Counted from the first letter of the stretch, positions 54,067 through 63,419 are shown. The stretch is 64,000 nucleotides of DNA from Candidatus Brachybacter algidus (GCA_016711705.1 JADJSK010000003.1:1-64000), one strand, 5' to 3'. The notes: generated by a model from the sequence alone, not told the origin. A program made the numbers and translations.

Positions 54067-55830
54067 TTATATATCTTCTTTGCGTAAAACGATTTCAGCA
54101 ACTCCTCTCCCTTGCGGTACCATAGGGAATACATTGTCTTCGTGCAAGACCATGACTTCAAGAAGGTATGAGGTTGGATGGTCCAACATCGTTTTCAAGC
54201 CATTTTTCAAATCTTCACGACGATCTATTTTTTTACCGGCGATATGATATGCTTCAGCTACTTTTACGAAATCTGGACTTTGTATATCCGTAAATGAATA
54301 CCTCTTTTCATGGAAGAGCTCCTGCCATTGTCGCACCATTCCCAGAAAGCAATTGTTGAGGATTATGATCTTGACATTGGGTTTGAATTGCATAATTGTA
54401 CCTAATTCCTGGATATTCATTTGTGCGCCACCGTCACCCATGATTGCGATAACTTGTCTGTCAGGTGCTCCAAATTTAGCGCCGATGGCTGCAGGCAATG
54501 CAAAACCCATGGTACCCAATCCACCACTGGTAATGTTGCTACGAGGATGATTTTGTTTGGAATATCTACTGGCTACCATCTGGTGCTGTCCGACGTCAGT
54601 GACGATCACGGCTTCTCCTTGCGTAATTTCATTCAATAAATGAATTACTTCACCCATAGTCAGACCTCCTGCCTCAGGATTTAATTCTTTGCGAATAACT
54701 GCATCAAATTCTGCTTCTTTCTTTAATTCAAATTCATTATACCATGCGCTATGGTCATTTTTTGCGATCAATGAAGTGAGCATCGGCAAGGTATCTTTAC
54801 AATCTCCCCAAACAGCGACTGTCGTTTGAACATTTTTATCTATCTCTGCAGGATCTATATCGAGATGGATAATTTTTGCTTGTTTGGCATATTTATCAAG
54901 CCTACCGGTAACTCTATCATCAAATCTCATGCCCACAGCGATCAGGACATCACATTCATTAGTGAGAAAATTTGGGCCATAATTTCCGTGCATACCGAGC
55001 ATTCCGACGCCCAACGGATGATCAGTTGGAATTGCGCTCATGCCCATGATCGTCCAAGCCGCCGGGAAACCTCCTTTTTCAATAAATTCTTTGAATTCCT
55101 TTTCAGCTTTCCCTAGCAAGACACCTTGTCCGAAGATTACAAATGGTTTTTTAGCACTATTGATCAATGACGCAGCCCGTTCTATAAATTCAATTCTTGG
55201 AGTTGGCTTGGTTCTGTAGCTTCTCACATGAATACATGGGCGATAACCTTTGTAGTCAAACATTTGAAGTTGAGCATTTTTCGTGATGTCAATCAATACA
55301 GGACCGGGTCTCCCGCTTTTAGCGATATAAAATGCCTTGGCCAAGATCTCAGGGATTTCAATGGCATCTGTGATTTGGTAATTCCACTTAGTTATTGGGG
55401 TAGTAATGTTAATAATATCGGTCTCTTGAAAAGCATCTGTGCCAAGAAGATGGGCGAATACCTGTCCTGTAATGCAAACTACCGGTGTGGAATCGATCAA
55501 AGCATCTGCCAATCCTGTCACAAGATTGGTAGCTCCCGGGCCGCTAGTAGCGAATACAACACCAGTCTTTCCGCTTACTCTTGCATAACCTTGAGCTGCA
55601 TGAATGGCGCCTTGTTCATGCCTTACAAGAATGTGATTGACCGAATTTATATGATCATAGAGCGCGTCATAAATGGGCATGATAGCGCCTCCCGGGTAAC
55701 CAAAAATAGTATCAACTTGCTCCGATAATAGCGCATCAATGACAGCCAAACTTCCTGAGGCTTTGATATAAGTCGAAACGTTATCCTGATTCGGCATGAT
55801 TTGAGTCGCTAGATTCTTAGAATTATCCAT
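54067..55830 (-). CDS. ilvB: Acetolactate synthase large subunit
   Basis: This 587-aa thiamine-diphosphate enzyme condenses pyruvate with pyruvate or 2-oxobutanoate. The N-terminal PYR domain carries the catalytic glutamate in LVRHEQGAIHAAQGYARVSG. The central FAD-binding domain and the C-terminal PP domain (GDGGAQMNIQELGTIMQF and NNCFLGMVRQWQELF) follow. The length is standard. It lies 194 bases after ilvD; that gap contains CATCTAAC oligomers, no terminator and no new promoter box that I can see. Confidence 0.96.
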   Translation of the reverse strand: MDNSKNLATQIMPNQDNVSTYIKASGSLAVIDALLSEQVDTIFGYPGGAIMPIYDALYDHINSVNHILVRHEQGAIHAAQGYARVSGKTGVVFATSGPGATNLVTGLADALIDSTPVVCITGQVFAHLLGTDAFQETDIINITTPITKWNYQITDAIEIPEILAKAFYIAKSGRPGPVLIDITKNAQLQMFDYKGYRPCIHVRSYRTKPTPRIEFIERAASLINSAKKPFVIFGQGVLLGKAEKEFKEFIEKGGFPAAWTIMGMSAIPTDHPLGVGMLGMHGNYGPNFLTNECDVLIAVGMRFDDRVTGRLDKYAKQAKIIHLDIDPAEIDKNVQTTVAVWGDCKDTLPMLTSLIAKNDHSAWYNEFELKKEAEFDAVIRKELNPEAGGLTMGEVIHLLNEITQGEAVIVTDVGQHQMVASRYSKQNHPRSNITSGGLGTMGFALPAAIGAKFGAPDRQVIAIMGDGGAQMNIQELGTIMQFKPNVKIIILNNCFLGMVRQWQELFHEKRYSFTDIQSPDFVKVAEAYHIAGKKIDRREDLKNGLKTMLDHPTSYLLEVMVLHEDNVFPMVPQGRGVAEIVLRKEDI

Positions 55831-56024
55831 GATTAAATTGATTTATTATTGAGGTTAGCTTTGTTTTTTAAATTCATTTTTTATAATTTGTATTGCAATA
55901 AAAATGTTAGATGTTACCTGTATGAGCGAGCTACATAGAAAAATTTTAACTTTAATATCCAAGTTTAGAAATTTTATTAACCTATTGACTAACAGCCATC
56001 TATCATCTAACATTTTTCATAGTC

Positions 56025-57704
56025 TTAAGCTTCATCGGTGACACAACCTTCTGAAGCATCTTTGACTAATCGGGCATATTTGAAGAGCACACCATTGGTT
56101 GTTTTTAATGGAATAGGAATATAATTTTTTCGTCTAGTCTCCAATATTACCTCATTGACAGCCATATTTATAGTATTGTTGATTCCATCTATTTCTATAA
56201 TATCTCCATCCACAACCAGGGCGATATTGCCACCTTCAAATGCTTCAGGAGTGATGTGACCTACGACAAATCCGTGTGTGCCACCACTGAATCTGCCGTC
56301 AGTGATCAATGCAATACTTTTGCCCAAGCCAGCTCCGATAATTGCTGAAGTAGGTTTCAACATTTCAGGCATGCCTGGCCCACCCTTTGGACCGACGTAT
56401 CGGATCACTACTACATCACCAGCTTTTATCTTCTTTTCTTCTATGCCGGCGATAAGTTCTTTCTCGCCATCAAATACTTTTGCAGGTCCTGTAAATTTTT
56501 CTCCTTCCTTACCGGTTATCTTTGCCACAGAGCCTTTCAGTGCGAGATTACCATAGAGAATTTGGAGATGTCCTGTGGCTTTAATTGGATTTTCGATAGG
56601 GACTATGATTTTCTGCTTATCGAAATCAAGGTCCCTTACATCTGCAAGATTTTCGGCAATTGTCTTTCCTGTTACGGTTATGCAATCACCATGCAACATA
56701 CCTTTTGACAATAAATATTTCATGACCATGGGCAATCCGCCTGCTTCATGAAGATTTTGCATGAGATACGTTCCACCCGGCTTAAAGTCTGATATTAATG
56801 GTGTTTTATCACTGATTCTTTGAAAATCTTCCTGCGTGATAGAAAGACCAACGCTTCTGGACATGGCGATGATGTGCAAAACCGAGTTTGTACTTCCTCC
56901 AAGGGCGATCAAAGTGGTGATGGCATTCTCAAATGCTTTTGAAGTCATGATATCTTTTGGGCAAATATCTCTTTCAAGTAAGATTTTCATTGCCCTGGCA
57001 GCTTCCTTGCATTCTTGACTTTTTTCTATGCTTAGTGCAGGATTGGAGCTTGAAAATGGAAGGCTCATGCCGAGTGCCTCTATTGCAATAGCCATGGTAT
57101 TGGCTGTATACATTCCCCCACAGGCACCTGCTCCCGGACATGAATTTTTGATAATGCCTTTAAAATCTTCAGCTGAAAGATTACCGGCTATTTTTTCTCC
57201 AAGAGCTTCGAAGGCTGAAACAATATTAAGGTCTCTACCTTGATACCTGCCAGGAGCGATCGTTCCGCCATAGACCATGATGGATGGTCGGTTTAGTCTG
57301 CCCATAGCCATGAGTGAACCCGGCATATTCTTGTCGCAACCCGGCACTGCTATTAGTCCATCATAATAATGTCCTGCGACAACGCTTTCGATACTATCCG
57401 CTATTATCTCTCTGCTTACTAGTGAATATCTCATGCCATCAGTACCATTGGTGATACCATCACTGATTCCTATGGTGTTGAATATCAATCCAGTAAGATC
57501 TAGTTCATTCACGGCAGACTTGATTTCTGCTGCTAATTCATTGAGGTGCATATTGCAGGTATTACCGTCATAACCCATAGAGGCAATGCCAACAAAGGGT
57601 TGCGCCAATTCCTTGTCTCCAAGTCCGATACCGTAGAGCATGGCTTGAGCTGCCGGTTGTGTTGGATCCTGTGTTACGGTTCTACTGTATTTGTTTAAAA
57701 TCAT
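56025..57704 (-). CDS. ilvD: Dihydroxy-acid dehydratase
   Basis: This 559-aa iron-sulfur dehydratase forms the 2-oxo acids of valine and isoleucine. The cluster and Mg ligands lie in AVPGCDKNMPGSLMAMGRLN, in the preceding CNMHLNELA, and in NSCPGAGACGGMYTANTM. TDGRFSGGTHGFVVGHI is near the C-terminus. The size is typical. It is the first gene of the ilvD-B-N-C-A operon, and its 164-nt leader carries the attenuator. Confidence 0.97.
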   Translation of the reverse strand: MILNKYSRTVTQDPTQPAAQAMLYGIGLGDKELAQPFVGIASMGYDGNTCNMHLNELAAEIKSAVNELDLTGLIFNTIGISDGITNGTDGMRYSLVSREIIADSIESVVAGHYYDGLIAVPGCDKNMPGSLMAMGRLNRPSIMVYGGTIAPGRYQGRDLNIVSAFEALGEKIAGNLSAEDFKGIIKNSCPGAGACGGMYTANTMAIAIEALGMSLPFSSSNPALSIEKSQECKEAARAMKILLERDICPKDIMTSKAFENAITTLIALGGSTNSVLHIIAMSRSVGLSITQEDFQRISDKTPLISDFKPGGTYLMQNLHEAGGLPMVMKYLLSKGMLHGDCITVTGKTIAENLADVRDLDFDKQKIIVPIENPIKATGHLQILYGNLALKGSVAKITGKEGEKFTGPAKVFDGEKELIAGIEEKKIKAGDVVVIRYVGPKGGPGMPEMLKPTSAIIGAGLGKSIALITDGRFSGGTHGFVVGHITPEAFEGGNIALVVDGDIIEIDGINNTINMAVNEVILETRRKNYIPIPLKTTNGVLFKYARLVKDASEGCVTDEA

Positions 57705-57754
57705 TTCTTACTTCCTGTTTAAACTATTGAGAAACTATTGGGGATTTTTTTAAT

Positions 57755-57787
57755 AAAAAAAACCTTCCTCGTCAGACGAGAAAGGTT
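57755..57787 (-). terminator. Attenuator terminator hairpin of the ilv operon
   Basis: On the minus strand AACCTTTCTCG pairs with CGAGGAAGGTT around a 5-nt loop (TCTGA), followed by a T8 run. It sits between the Ile-rich leader peptide and the ilvD start codon, 50 bases upstream of the ATG. Read-through must therefore be regulated for the operon to be expressed. Confidence 0.85.
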
Positions 57788-57808
57788 TATATGTTTATCC
57801 TATTTAAA

Positions 57809-57818
57809 CTCGCTGAGG
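57809..57818 (-). promoter_or_regulatory. Putative antiterminator strand of the ilv leader
   Basis: The segment CCTCAGCGAG, nine bases after the leader-peptide stop, can pair with CTCG-T-CTG-AC-GAGG. That sequence spans the left arm, loop and start of the right arm of the terminator, so the two structures exclude each other. A ribosome stalled on the Ile codons would leave it free, and a ribosome at the stop codon would cover it. Confidence 0.55.
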
Positions 57819-57826
57819 TTTCGAAT

Positions 57827-57868
57827 CTAAATAATAATAATATTTACGTTAAAAAAGCAATGCATCAT
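57827..57868 (-). CDS. ilv leader peptide with four consecutive Ile codons
   Basis: The codons are ATG ATG CAT TGC TTT TTT and AAC GTA AAT ATT ATT ATT ATT TAG, giving MMHCFFNVNIIII. The frame starts about 20 nt after the predicted transcription start and ends 40 bases before the terminator stem. One Val and four consecutive Ile codons, both end-products of the operon, sit just where a stalling ribosome would control the downstream fold. The position, size and codon content are those of an attenuation leader peptide. Its identity is inferred from layout, not homology. Confidence 0.75.
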   Translation of the reverse strand: MMHCFFNVNIIII

Positions 57869-57893
57869 TGTAGATGTTTTAATATTTATTTGA

Positions 57894-57925
57894 CAAAGTT
57901 ATAGTATTGGTAATTATAAAACAAA
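57894..57925 (-). promoter_or_regulatory. ilv operon promoter
   Basis: On the minus strand the -33 element TTTG (57925-57922), a 20-nt spacer and the -7 element TAACTTTG (57901-57894) form the best Bacteroidota promoter in the window. The predicted start is near 57886-57888. Confidence 0.75.
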
Positions 57926-58161
57926 TTTTTGCAAAAAAATAAAATAAATATCAATTTTTGCAAATTATTGTATGTCGGGTTAATTAAATCCTAAAAAAGT
58001 ATAATTATTTTTTAAAATTTTGGAGTTTTGGTACTTATTAACAAAAAAACACTAACTATTTTTTAAAAAAATAATGTAACTATTTTTTTAAAAAAGTACC
58101 TCTCCGATAGCTTTATAACCAGAATTCTATGAAAATATTTATAATTTTTTGTTAAGCAGAT
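57926..58161. other. AT-rich region upstream of the ilv promoter
   Basis: Very AT-rich sequence with long A and T runs (58020-58100) separates the ilv promoter from the end of the glycosyltransferase gene. It could act as an UP-like or curved segment. No hairpin terminator for the glycosyltransferase gene is obvious. Confidence 0.4.
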
Positions 58162-58902
58162 TTAGGATTGAGCCTTCCTATAATTTATAAATAATCTTTT
58201 ACTCACCATTTTTAATACACCCATAATACCTTCTTTTACAATGCCTCTGGTGATTTTTGATGAACCAAGAACCCTGTCCTTAAAAGTAATTGGGACTTCT
58301 TTGATCTTAAATCCTAGACTCAATACCGCATATTTCATCTCGATCTGAAAAGCATAACCTATGAATTTGATCTTATCAAGATCGATGGCATTTAATACTT
58401 CATGTTTGTAGCAGACGAATCCCGCTGTCGGATCCTTTATATTCATCCACGTTATGATTCGGACGTATAAAGAAGCGCCATATGATAGTGCAATTCTGTC
58501 TTTAGGCCAATTTTCAACTCTTCCTCCAGTGACATATCTGGAGCCAACGGCCATATCAAAACCTCCTTTATGACAAGCATGATAGAGCCTTATTAAATCT
58601 TCCGGATCATGAGAAAAATCACAATCTATCTCGAATATATAGTCATAATTTTTACTAAGACCATATTTAAAACCGGCTATGTATGCAGTTCCAAGACCAA
58701 GTTTACCTTTACGCTCCAATAGAAATAGGCTTTCAGGATATGTTGGTTGGAGTGACTTCACTATGTTAGCTGTACCATCAGGAGAGTTATCATCGACAAC
58801 TAGGATATGGAAATGCTTTTGTAGTGAAAAAATTTTGTGGATCATAGCTTCCACATTCTCCTTTTCATTAAAAGTGGGAATAATTACAAGGCTATCTGAC
58901 AA
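58162..58902 (-). CDS. Polyprenol/dolichol-phosphate mannose synthase-like glycosyltransferase (GT2)
   Basis: This 246-aa GT-A fold enzyme has the nucleotide-sugar motif VVDDNSPDGTANIV and the metal-binding EIDCDFSHDPEDL. It also has VGSRYVTGGRVENWP and the family segment VPITFKDRVLGSSKITR. Bacterial DPM1-like enzymes make polyprenyl-phospho-mannose (or glucose) used by membrane glycosyltransferases. There is no C-terminal membrane domain, so it is the soluble DPM1 type. It lies 57 bases downstream of the E1 gene on the same strand and may be co-transcribed. Confidence 0.9.
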   Translation of the reverse strand: MSDSLVIIPTFNEKENVEAMIHKIFSLQKHFHILVVDDNSPDGTANIVKSLQPTYPESLFLLERKGKLGLGTAYIAGFKYGLSKNYDYIFEIDCDFSHDPEDLIRLYHACHKGGFDMAVGSRYVTGGRVENWPKDRIALSYGASLYVRIITWMNIKDPTAGFVCYKHEVLNAIDLDKIKFIGYAFQIEMKYAVLSLGFKIKEVPITFKDRVLGSSKITRGIVKEGIMGVLKMVSKRLFINYRKAQS

Positions 58903-58959
58903 AGGATGTTGTTTTTGCTTTATTTATATTGATCCTAGGACTGAACGAATGTAGCAAGG

Positions 58960-61340
58960 TTATTCTTGCATTAAGGTAATAATTTTTTCTGCGACATCTT
59001 CTGCACTTGGTTTTGAGAAATAATCTCCATCAGATCCGAATGGCGTACGATGTTCCACTGCACTGATGCACAATGGTTTAGCATCTAAATATCTGTAGCC
59101 ATTCTGTACTTCCAATATTTGTTGCATCATATAAGATGTACTTCCTCCCGGAACATCTTCATCCAAAAGTATAAGCCTATTGGTTTTTTCTAATGACTTT
59201 ACGATGCTATGGCGAATGTCAAACGGCAGCAAAGTTTGAACATCAATCAATTCAATAGAAATATCATGATCAGATAATAACTTAATAGCTTCCTGCGCGA
59301 TTCTTACACAAGTACCATAAGTGACTAAAGTTATGTCCTTTCCACTATTTAATATTTCAGGAATACCAAGTGGAACTCTGAATGATTCAAGATTGGTCGG
59401 ACATTGTTCTTTAAGTCTATATCCATTCAAACATTCAATCACGAGAGCAGGGTCCATTCCTTGTAACAAGGTATTGTAAAACCCTACTGCCTGTGTCATA
59501 TTTCTTGGAACACATATGTGCATACCTCTTAGACTGTGGATCAACATACCAAGTGGTGCACCGGCGTGCCAAATACCCTCAAGTCTATATCCTCTGGATC
59601 TGATGATGACCGGAGCAGCCTGCTTTCCTGCCGTTCTGTATCTTAGTGTCGCCAGATCGTCAGATAATGGAGACATCGCATATAATATATAGTCTAGATA
59701 TTGGATCTCAGCTATAGGCCTGAAACCTCTCATGGCCAGACCAACTGCTTGTGCCACGATAGTCCATTCTCTGATACTGGTATCAAAGATCCTATTATCT
59801 CCGTACTTAATCTGAAGACCGGACATTCCTTGATTAACATCCCCGATCTGACCAACATCTTCCCCGAAGGCAAGTACACTAGTGTTTTTTCAAATAATTG
59901 GTCAAAGTAATGATTAAGAACCTGAAAGCCATTGATTTTCTCTTCATTACCGAACGTAGGAGCCACTCCGGCAAGACCTACAGAGGAAGTAGCGCCTTCT
60001 GCATACAGATGATCATGCAATGATGCATTGTATTTATTATTGATCTTTTTTAACCAAATCTCCAGTTCTTCATTCGAAATCCTGTTGAGGGCCAAATGTA
60101 TAATAGCTTGTCTTGAGATTTTAGCCAATTCAGATACTACAGGGTCAGAGATCGTGTTAAGCTCGTTAAGTAAATGTGGTATTTTATCGTGATCGCCTAT
60201 ATTTTTACTAAGAATTGATACCAATTCAGACTTCAGCTCTTTTATTGGGTTGGAAAAATTTTGCCATGCTTTTTGCCTTGCTGCTTTCACATATTCTTTT
60301 GCCTTAATTTTTATTGCATCCAGCTGCTCCGAAGTTGCAAATCCGGATTCCATCATCCATTCACCCATGCAGAGTATCCCATCAAATTCTTTTTCCCAAG
60401 CCAACCTTTCGGCACTTTTGTACCTTTCATGACTTCCTGAAGTTGAATGACCCTGAGGTTGAGTCAACTCCTGAATATGAAATACTGCAGGTATATGCGT
60501 CTTTCTCATCTTTGCGATGCCAGATTCGAATGTCTCAACAAGGGCAGGGTAGTCCCAACCTTTGATAGCATAGATTCTGATACCATTATTATTTTCATCC
60601 AAATAAAACCCTTCCAGTGCTTTCGAAATACTACCTTTCACAGTTTGCATTTCGACTGGAACAGAAATTCCATATCCGTCATCCCATATGCATGTGGCAA
60701 GCGGAACTTTCATTACTGCTGCCGCATTAATTGTTTCCCAGAATGGCCCTTCGGAAGTACTTGCATCACCTATGGTTACCATAGTGACACCGTCTCCTTG
60801 GTCATTAAATTTGTCCATAGCTACCAAATCGGAATTTTTTCTAAATAATTTTGTAGCTAAGGCATGGCCAAGTGCTCGACCCATTTGGCCTCCGGTGCAA
60901 GATATATCTGAACTGAGGTTATAAGTGTCGGTCTGATCTAACCAATTTCCATGGTCATCAAGCGCATCGGAAGCGAAATGACAATTCATTTGTCGACCAG
61001 CTGAAAAGGGGTCATTGTCTTGATCTGCATAAAGTTGAGCAAAGAAATCTTCTATTGAACATTCTCCAATTGCCATCATGAATGTTTGATCTCTGTAATA
61101 ACCTGCTTTGAAGTCGCCTTTTTTGTAGGCTCTGGCAAGTGCTACCTGAGGCAATTCCTTCCCATCACCTACTATACCGAACTTTGCTTTGCCGGTTAGC
61201 ACCTCTTTTCTAGCTAGAAGACTGGCTTCTCTGCTTATATTACAAATCCAGTAATCTTTCCATATTTCCTTAATATAGTCACTAGTTTCTGAATCGTGAA
61301 GAGCTGCTAAATCCTCAATTAAGTCAGGAAATTCAATCAT
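58960..61340 (-). CDS. Fused alpha/beta 2-oxoacid dehydrogenase E1 (branched-chain type), one homopolymer frameshift
   Basis: Two overlapping frames (61340-59730 and 59826-58960) join into one 793-aa protein if one A is added to the A6 run that appears as T6 at 59885-59890. The N-terminal half is the E1 alpha subunit (GKELPQVALARAYKKGDF, AGRQMNCHF, TPP region TIGDASTSEGPFWETINAA, WDDGYGIS). From about residue 460 the E1 beta subunit follows (VLAFGEDVGQIGDVNQGMSG, SIREWTIVAQAVGLAMRG, LDEDVPGGSTSYMMQQI). Together they form the thiamine-diphosphate E1 that decarboxylates 2-oxoisovalerate-like acids and acylates lipoyl-E2. Tandem fusions of this kind are usual in Bacteroidota. E2/E3 genes are not in the window. 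The frame break is most likely sequence error. Confidence 0.9.
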
Positions 61341-61371
61341 ATTGTTATATTTAAGCTGTAATTAGGTGATG

Positions 61372-61379
61372 CAAATGTA
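61372..61379 (-). promoter_or_regulatory. -7 box of the E1 gene
   Basis: On the minus strand it reads TACATTTG, followed by CATC, and lies 31 nt before the E1 ATG. No -33 element is clear. Confidence 0.55.
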
Positions 61380-62027
61380 CAAAAAAACCAAAAGACGGAA
61401 TCAAATAAGATCCAGCAGAATGGAATTTATGTTTTTTAATGACTGGAACCCAATGGGCAGATTGATAATGATTGATCTCAAGTTTCGGCAGTTAAGAAAC
61501 AAAAATAGATGGCTGATGTTAGATGTTAGATGGAGCTTAGTCAATTGATTTTTAATAAGTTTAGTAGAAAAAGTAAGCATGTGATTGATGGAAAGCCATC
61601 TAAAATCTACCCCGCCTTGTTCGGCGGACAAGCTTCTAACATCTAACATTTTATAATAATTTAAATTTTTTCTTCAAAAAGGAAAATTTGACTACCGAAA
61701 CTTGAGTGATTGATCTTAATATAAGTAATAGGAGTGAATAGGAATTTTTGAAATTTTTTTACCCATGAGCTACATAAAGAATTATAAATATGATAAAGTG
61801 TTTCATTGAGTTTAAGTTGAAGTTAAAAATATTGACCATTATTTAGTTAATGATTAACATAACATGCTAATATTGAAACAAATACAATAAATATTTAAAA
61901 TACACATTATATTTATTTTAATATGTAAATTACTATAAAATAAATACCTGCATAAATGGAAAAGTTTTTAACCTATCGTTAACAGCATAAAAATTGGTAA
62001 AACTTAACTGTGCATAACTTTTGACGT
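61380..62027. other. Intergenic region with an inverted-repeat pair
   Basis: ATGTTAGATGTTAG (61516-61529) is perfectly inverted at 61636-61649. Between them lies the hairpin CCGCC/GGCGG (61612-61627), whose flanks resemble the hairpin at 22533. The right part (61660-62020) is AT-rich and featureless. Small open frames here follow the repeats and are not annotated. Confidence 0.6.
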
Positions 62028-62035
62028 TACATTTG
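62028..62035 (+). promoter_or_regulatory. -7 box of the DUF1573 gene
   Basis: TACATTTG, followed by TGAAG, lies 43 nt before the ATG at 62079 in the AT-rich upstream region. Confidence 0.55.
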
Positions 62036-62078
62036 TGAAGTAATCAAATTAAATACTAAGAATAAAATTATAACTCTG

Positions 62079-62576
62079 ATGAAAAAAATTGTATTATTTA
62101 TTTTTGCCATTGCACTTCTAACGACAGGTGCGTTTGCTCAAAGCACAAAAAAAGCTACGAAAAAAGCACCAGCTAAAACTACTGCACCAGTAGTTACTGC
62201 TCCAAAAGTAACCGGTCCTGACATGACTTTCGAATCAATGAATGTTGATTTTGGAAACATTGAGCAAGATTCTGATCCTTTTAGATTTGCAAAATTCACG
62301 AACAATGGAACAGAACCACTTTTGATCAAATCTGCGAATGGTAGCTGCGGATGTACTGTGCCTACATGGCCTCAGACTCCAATCTTACCTGGTGAGTCAG
62401 GAGAGATCAAAGTAAGATACGATACACACAGAACAGGTGCAATCAATAAGACTGTGACTGTTAACACAAATATTGAAGGTAAGTCTTTCGTTTTATCAGT
62501 TAAAGGTGAAATTAAGCCTAAAGCTGCTGACGCAAGCGTTCCGGCAGGAACTAAAAATATGTTAAACAAGGGGTGA
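62079..62576 (+). CDS. DUF1573 periplasmic protein
   Basis: This 165-aa protein has a signal peptide (MKKIVLFIFAIALLTTGAFA) and an alanine/lysine/proline linker (residues about 22-48). A single DUF1573 beta-sandwich domain follows (MTFESMNVDFGNIEQDSDPF, SCGCTVPTWPQTPILPGESG). The conserved GSCGC cysteine pair is present. DUF1573 domains are Ig-like/MSP-type folds of unsettled function, often secreted in Bacteroidota. The C-terminal codons (VPAGTKNMLNKG) and the terminator after them recur as degenerate copies downstream. Confidence 0.88.
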   Translation: MKKIVLFIFAIALLTTGAFAQSTKKATKKAPAKTTAPVVTAPKVTGPDMTFESMNVDFGNIEQDSDPFRFAKFTNNGTEPLLIKSANGSCGCTVPTWPQTPILPGESGEIKVRYDTHRTGAINKTVTVNTNIEGKSFVLSVKGEIKPKAADASVPAGTKNMLNKG

Positions 62577-62597
62577 TTTGAAGTTTTCATAATTGGG

Positions 62598-62630
62598 CCC
62601 TGTATCCATCTCTGGATGCAGGGTTTTTTT
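62598..62630 (+). terminator. Terminator of the DUF1573 gene
   Basis: CCCTGTATCCA (62598-62608) pairs with TGGATGCAGGG (62613-62623) with one G-U, the loop is TCTC, and T7 follows. It begins 21 bases after the stop codon. The same hairpin is repeated at 62977, 63099 and 63221. Confidence 0.9.
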
Positions 62631-62843
62631 ATGCCTGAAAATTTAAAATTTTGTTAAAAAGGTTCTAAAACTTTTGTTTATTTGTGTCAGAATATTATCT
62701 TTGTGTAACATTTACAATTAGTTCGCAGTGATAGAAATTGATTATCTAATGAGATATGAAATGGTTCGGAGCGGATTGCAAATATTTTTACAAATTTCTT
62801 TCAGAAAAAATATAATTTTTCTGATTTTGTTTTAAACTTTATT

Positions 62844-62851
62844 TATATTTG
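62844..62851 (+). promoter_or_regulatory. Orphan -7 box upstream of the terminator array
   Basis: TATATTTG, followed by CAATG, fits the -7 consensus. Only mini-frames (for example at 62855 and at 62888) and then the first extra terminator follow. A short RNA of about 150 nt ending at 63009 would result if it is active. Confidence 0.4.
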
Positions 62852-62918
62852 CAATGTTAAAGAAATGTAGCTTAAATAAATAAGCACATGGCTCCATTCA
62901 AAAAGCTTGATGGAGATT

Positions 62919-63254
62919 CCGGCAGGAAGTAAAATATGCCACAAATACGGGGTGATTTGAAGTTTTCATAATTGGGCCCTGTATCCATCTCTGGATGCAG
63001 GGTTTTTTTAAAAATCATTAAAGAATTCAAGATTTGTGTTCCGGCAGGAAGTAAAACATGCCACAAATACGGGGTGATTTGAAGTTTTCATAATTGGGCC
63101 CTGTATCCATCTCTGGATGCAGGGTTTTTTTAAAAATCATTAAAGAATTCAAGATTTGTGTTCCGGCAGGAAGTAAAACATGCCATTAAAACGGGGTGAT
63201 TTGAAGTTTTCATAATTGGGCCCTGTATCCATCTCTGGATGCAGGGTTTTTTTT
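62919..63254 (+). repeat. Three tandem copies of the DUF1573 3' end plus terminator
   Basis: Each unit starts CCGGCAGGAAGTAAAA (62919, 63041, 63163; period 122), continues with ACGGGGTGATTTGAAG and contains the full terminator hairpin with T-run (62977-63009, 63099-63131, 63221-63254). The gene itself holds the parental copy at 62541. Units 2 and 3 share the spacer ATTAAAGAATTCAAGATTTG. The last unit ends in ATGCCTTAAAATTC, matching the flank ATGCCTGAAAATTT after the parental terminator. This is a set of partial gene-end duplications. Confidence 0.9.
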
Positions 63255-63383
63255 ATGCCTTAAAATTCGGATTTGCGTCTTAATTAGCTTCCTCTTTCAT
63301 GGATTGTGCATACTCAAAATTCATATTATCAATTCATTATCTAAAGATTAATCTAAAAAATAACCTGAGGTGCAACAAAACAT

Positions 63384-63391
63384 TAACTTTG
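63384..63391 (+). promoter_or_regulatory. -7 box of tatC
   Basis: TAACTTTG, followed by GCCC, lies 28 nt before the tatC ATG. It is identical to the -7 boxes of wbqC and of the ilv operon. Confidence 0.65.
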
Positions 63392-63419
63392 GCCCTTTAA
63401 TTCGAAAATACTTACTAGT

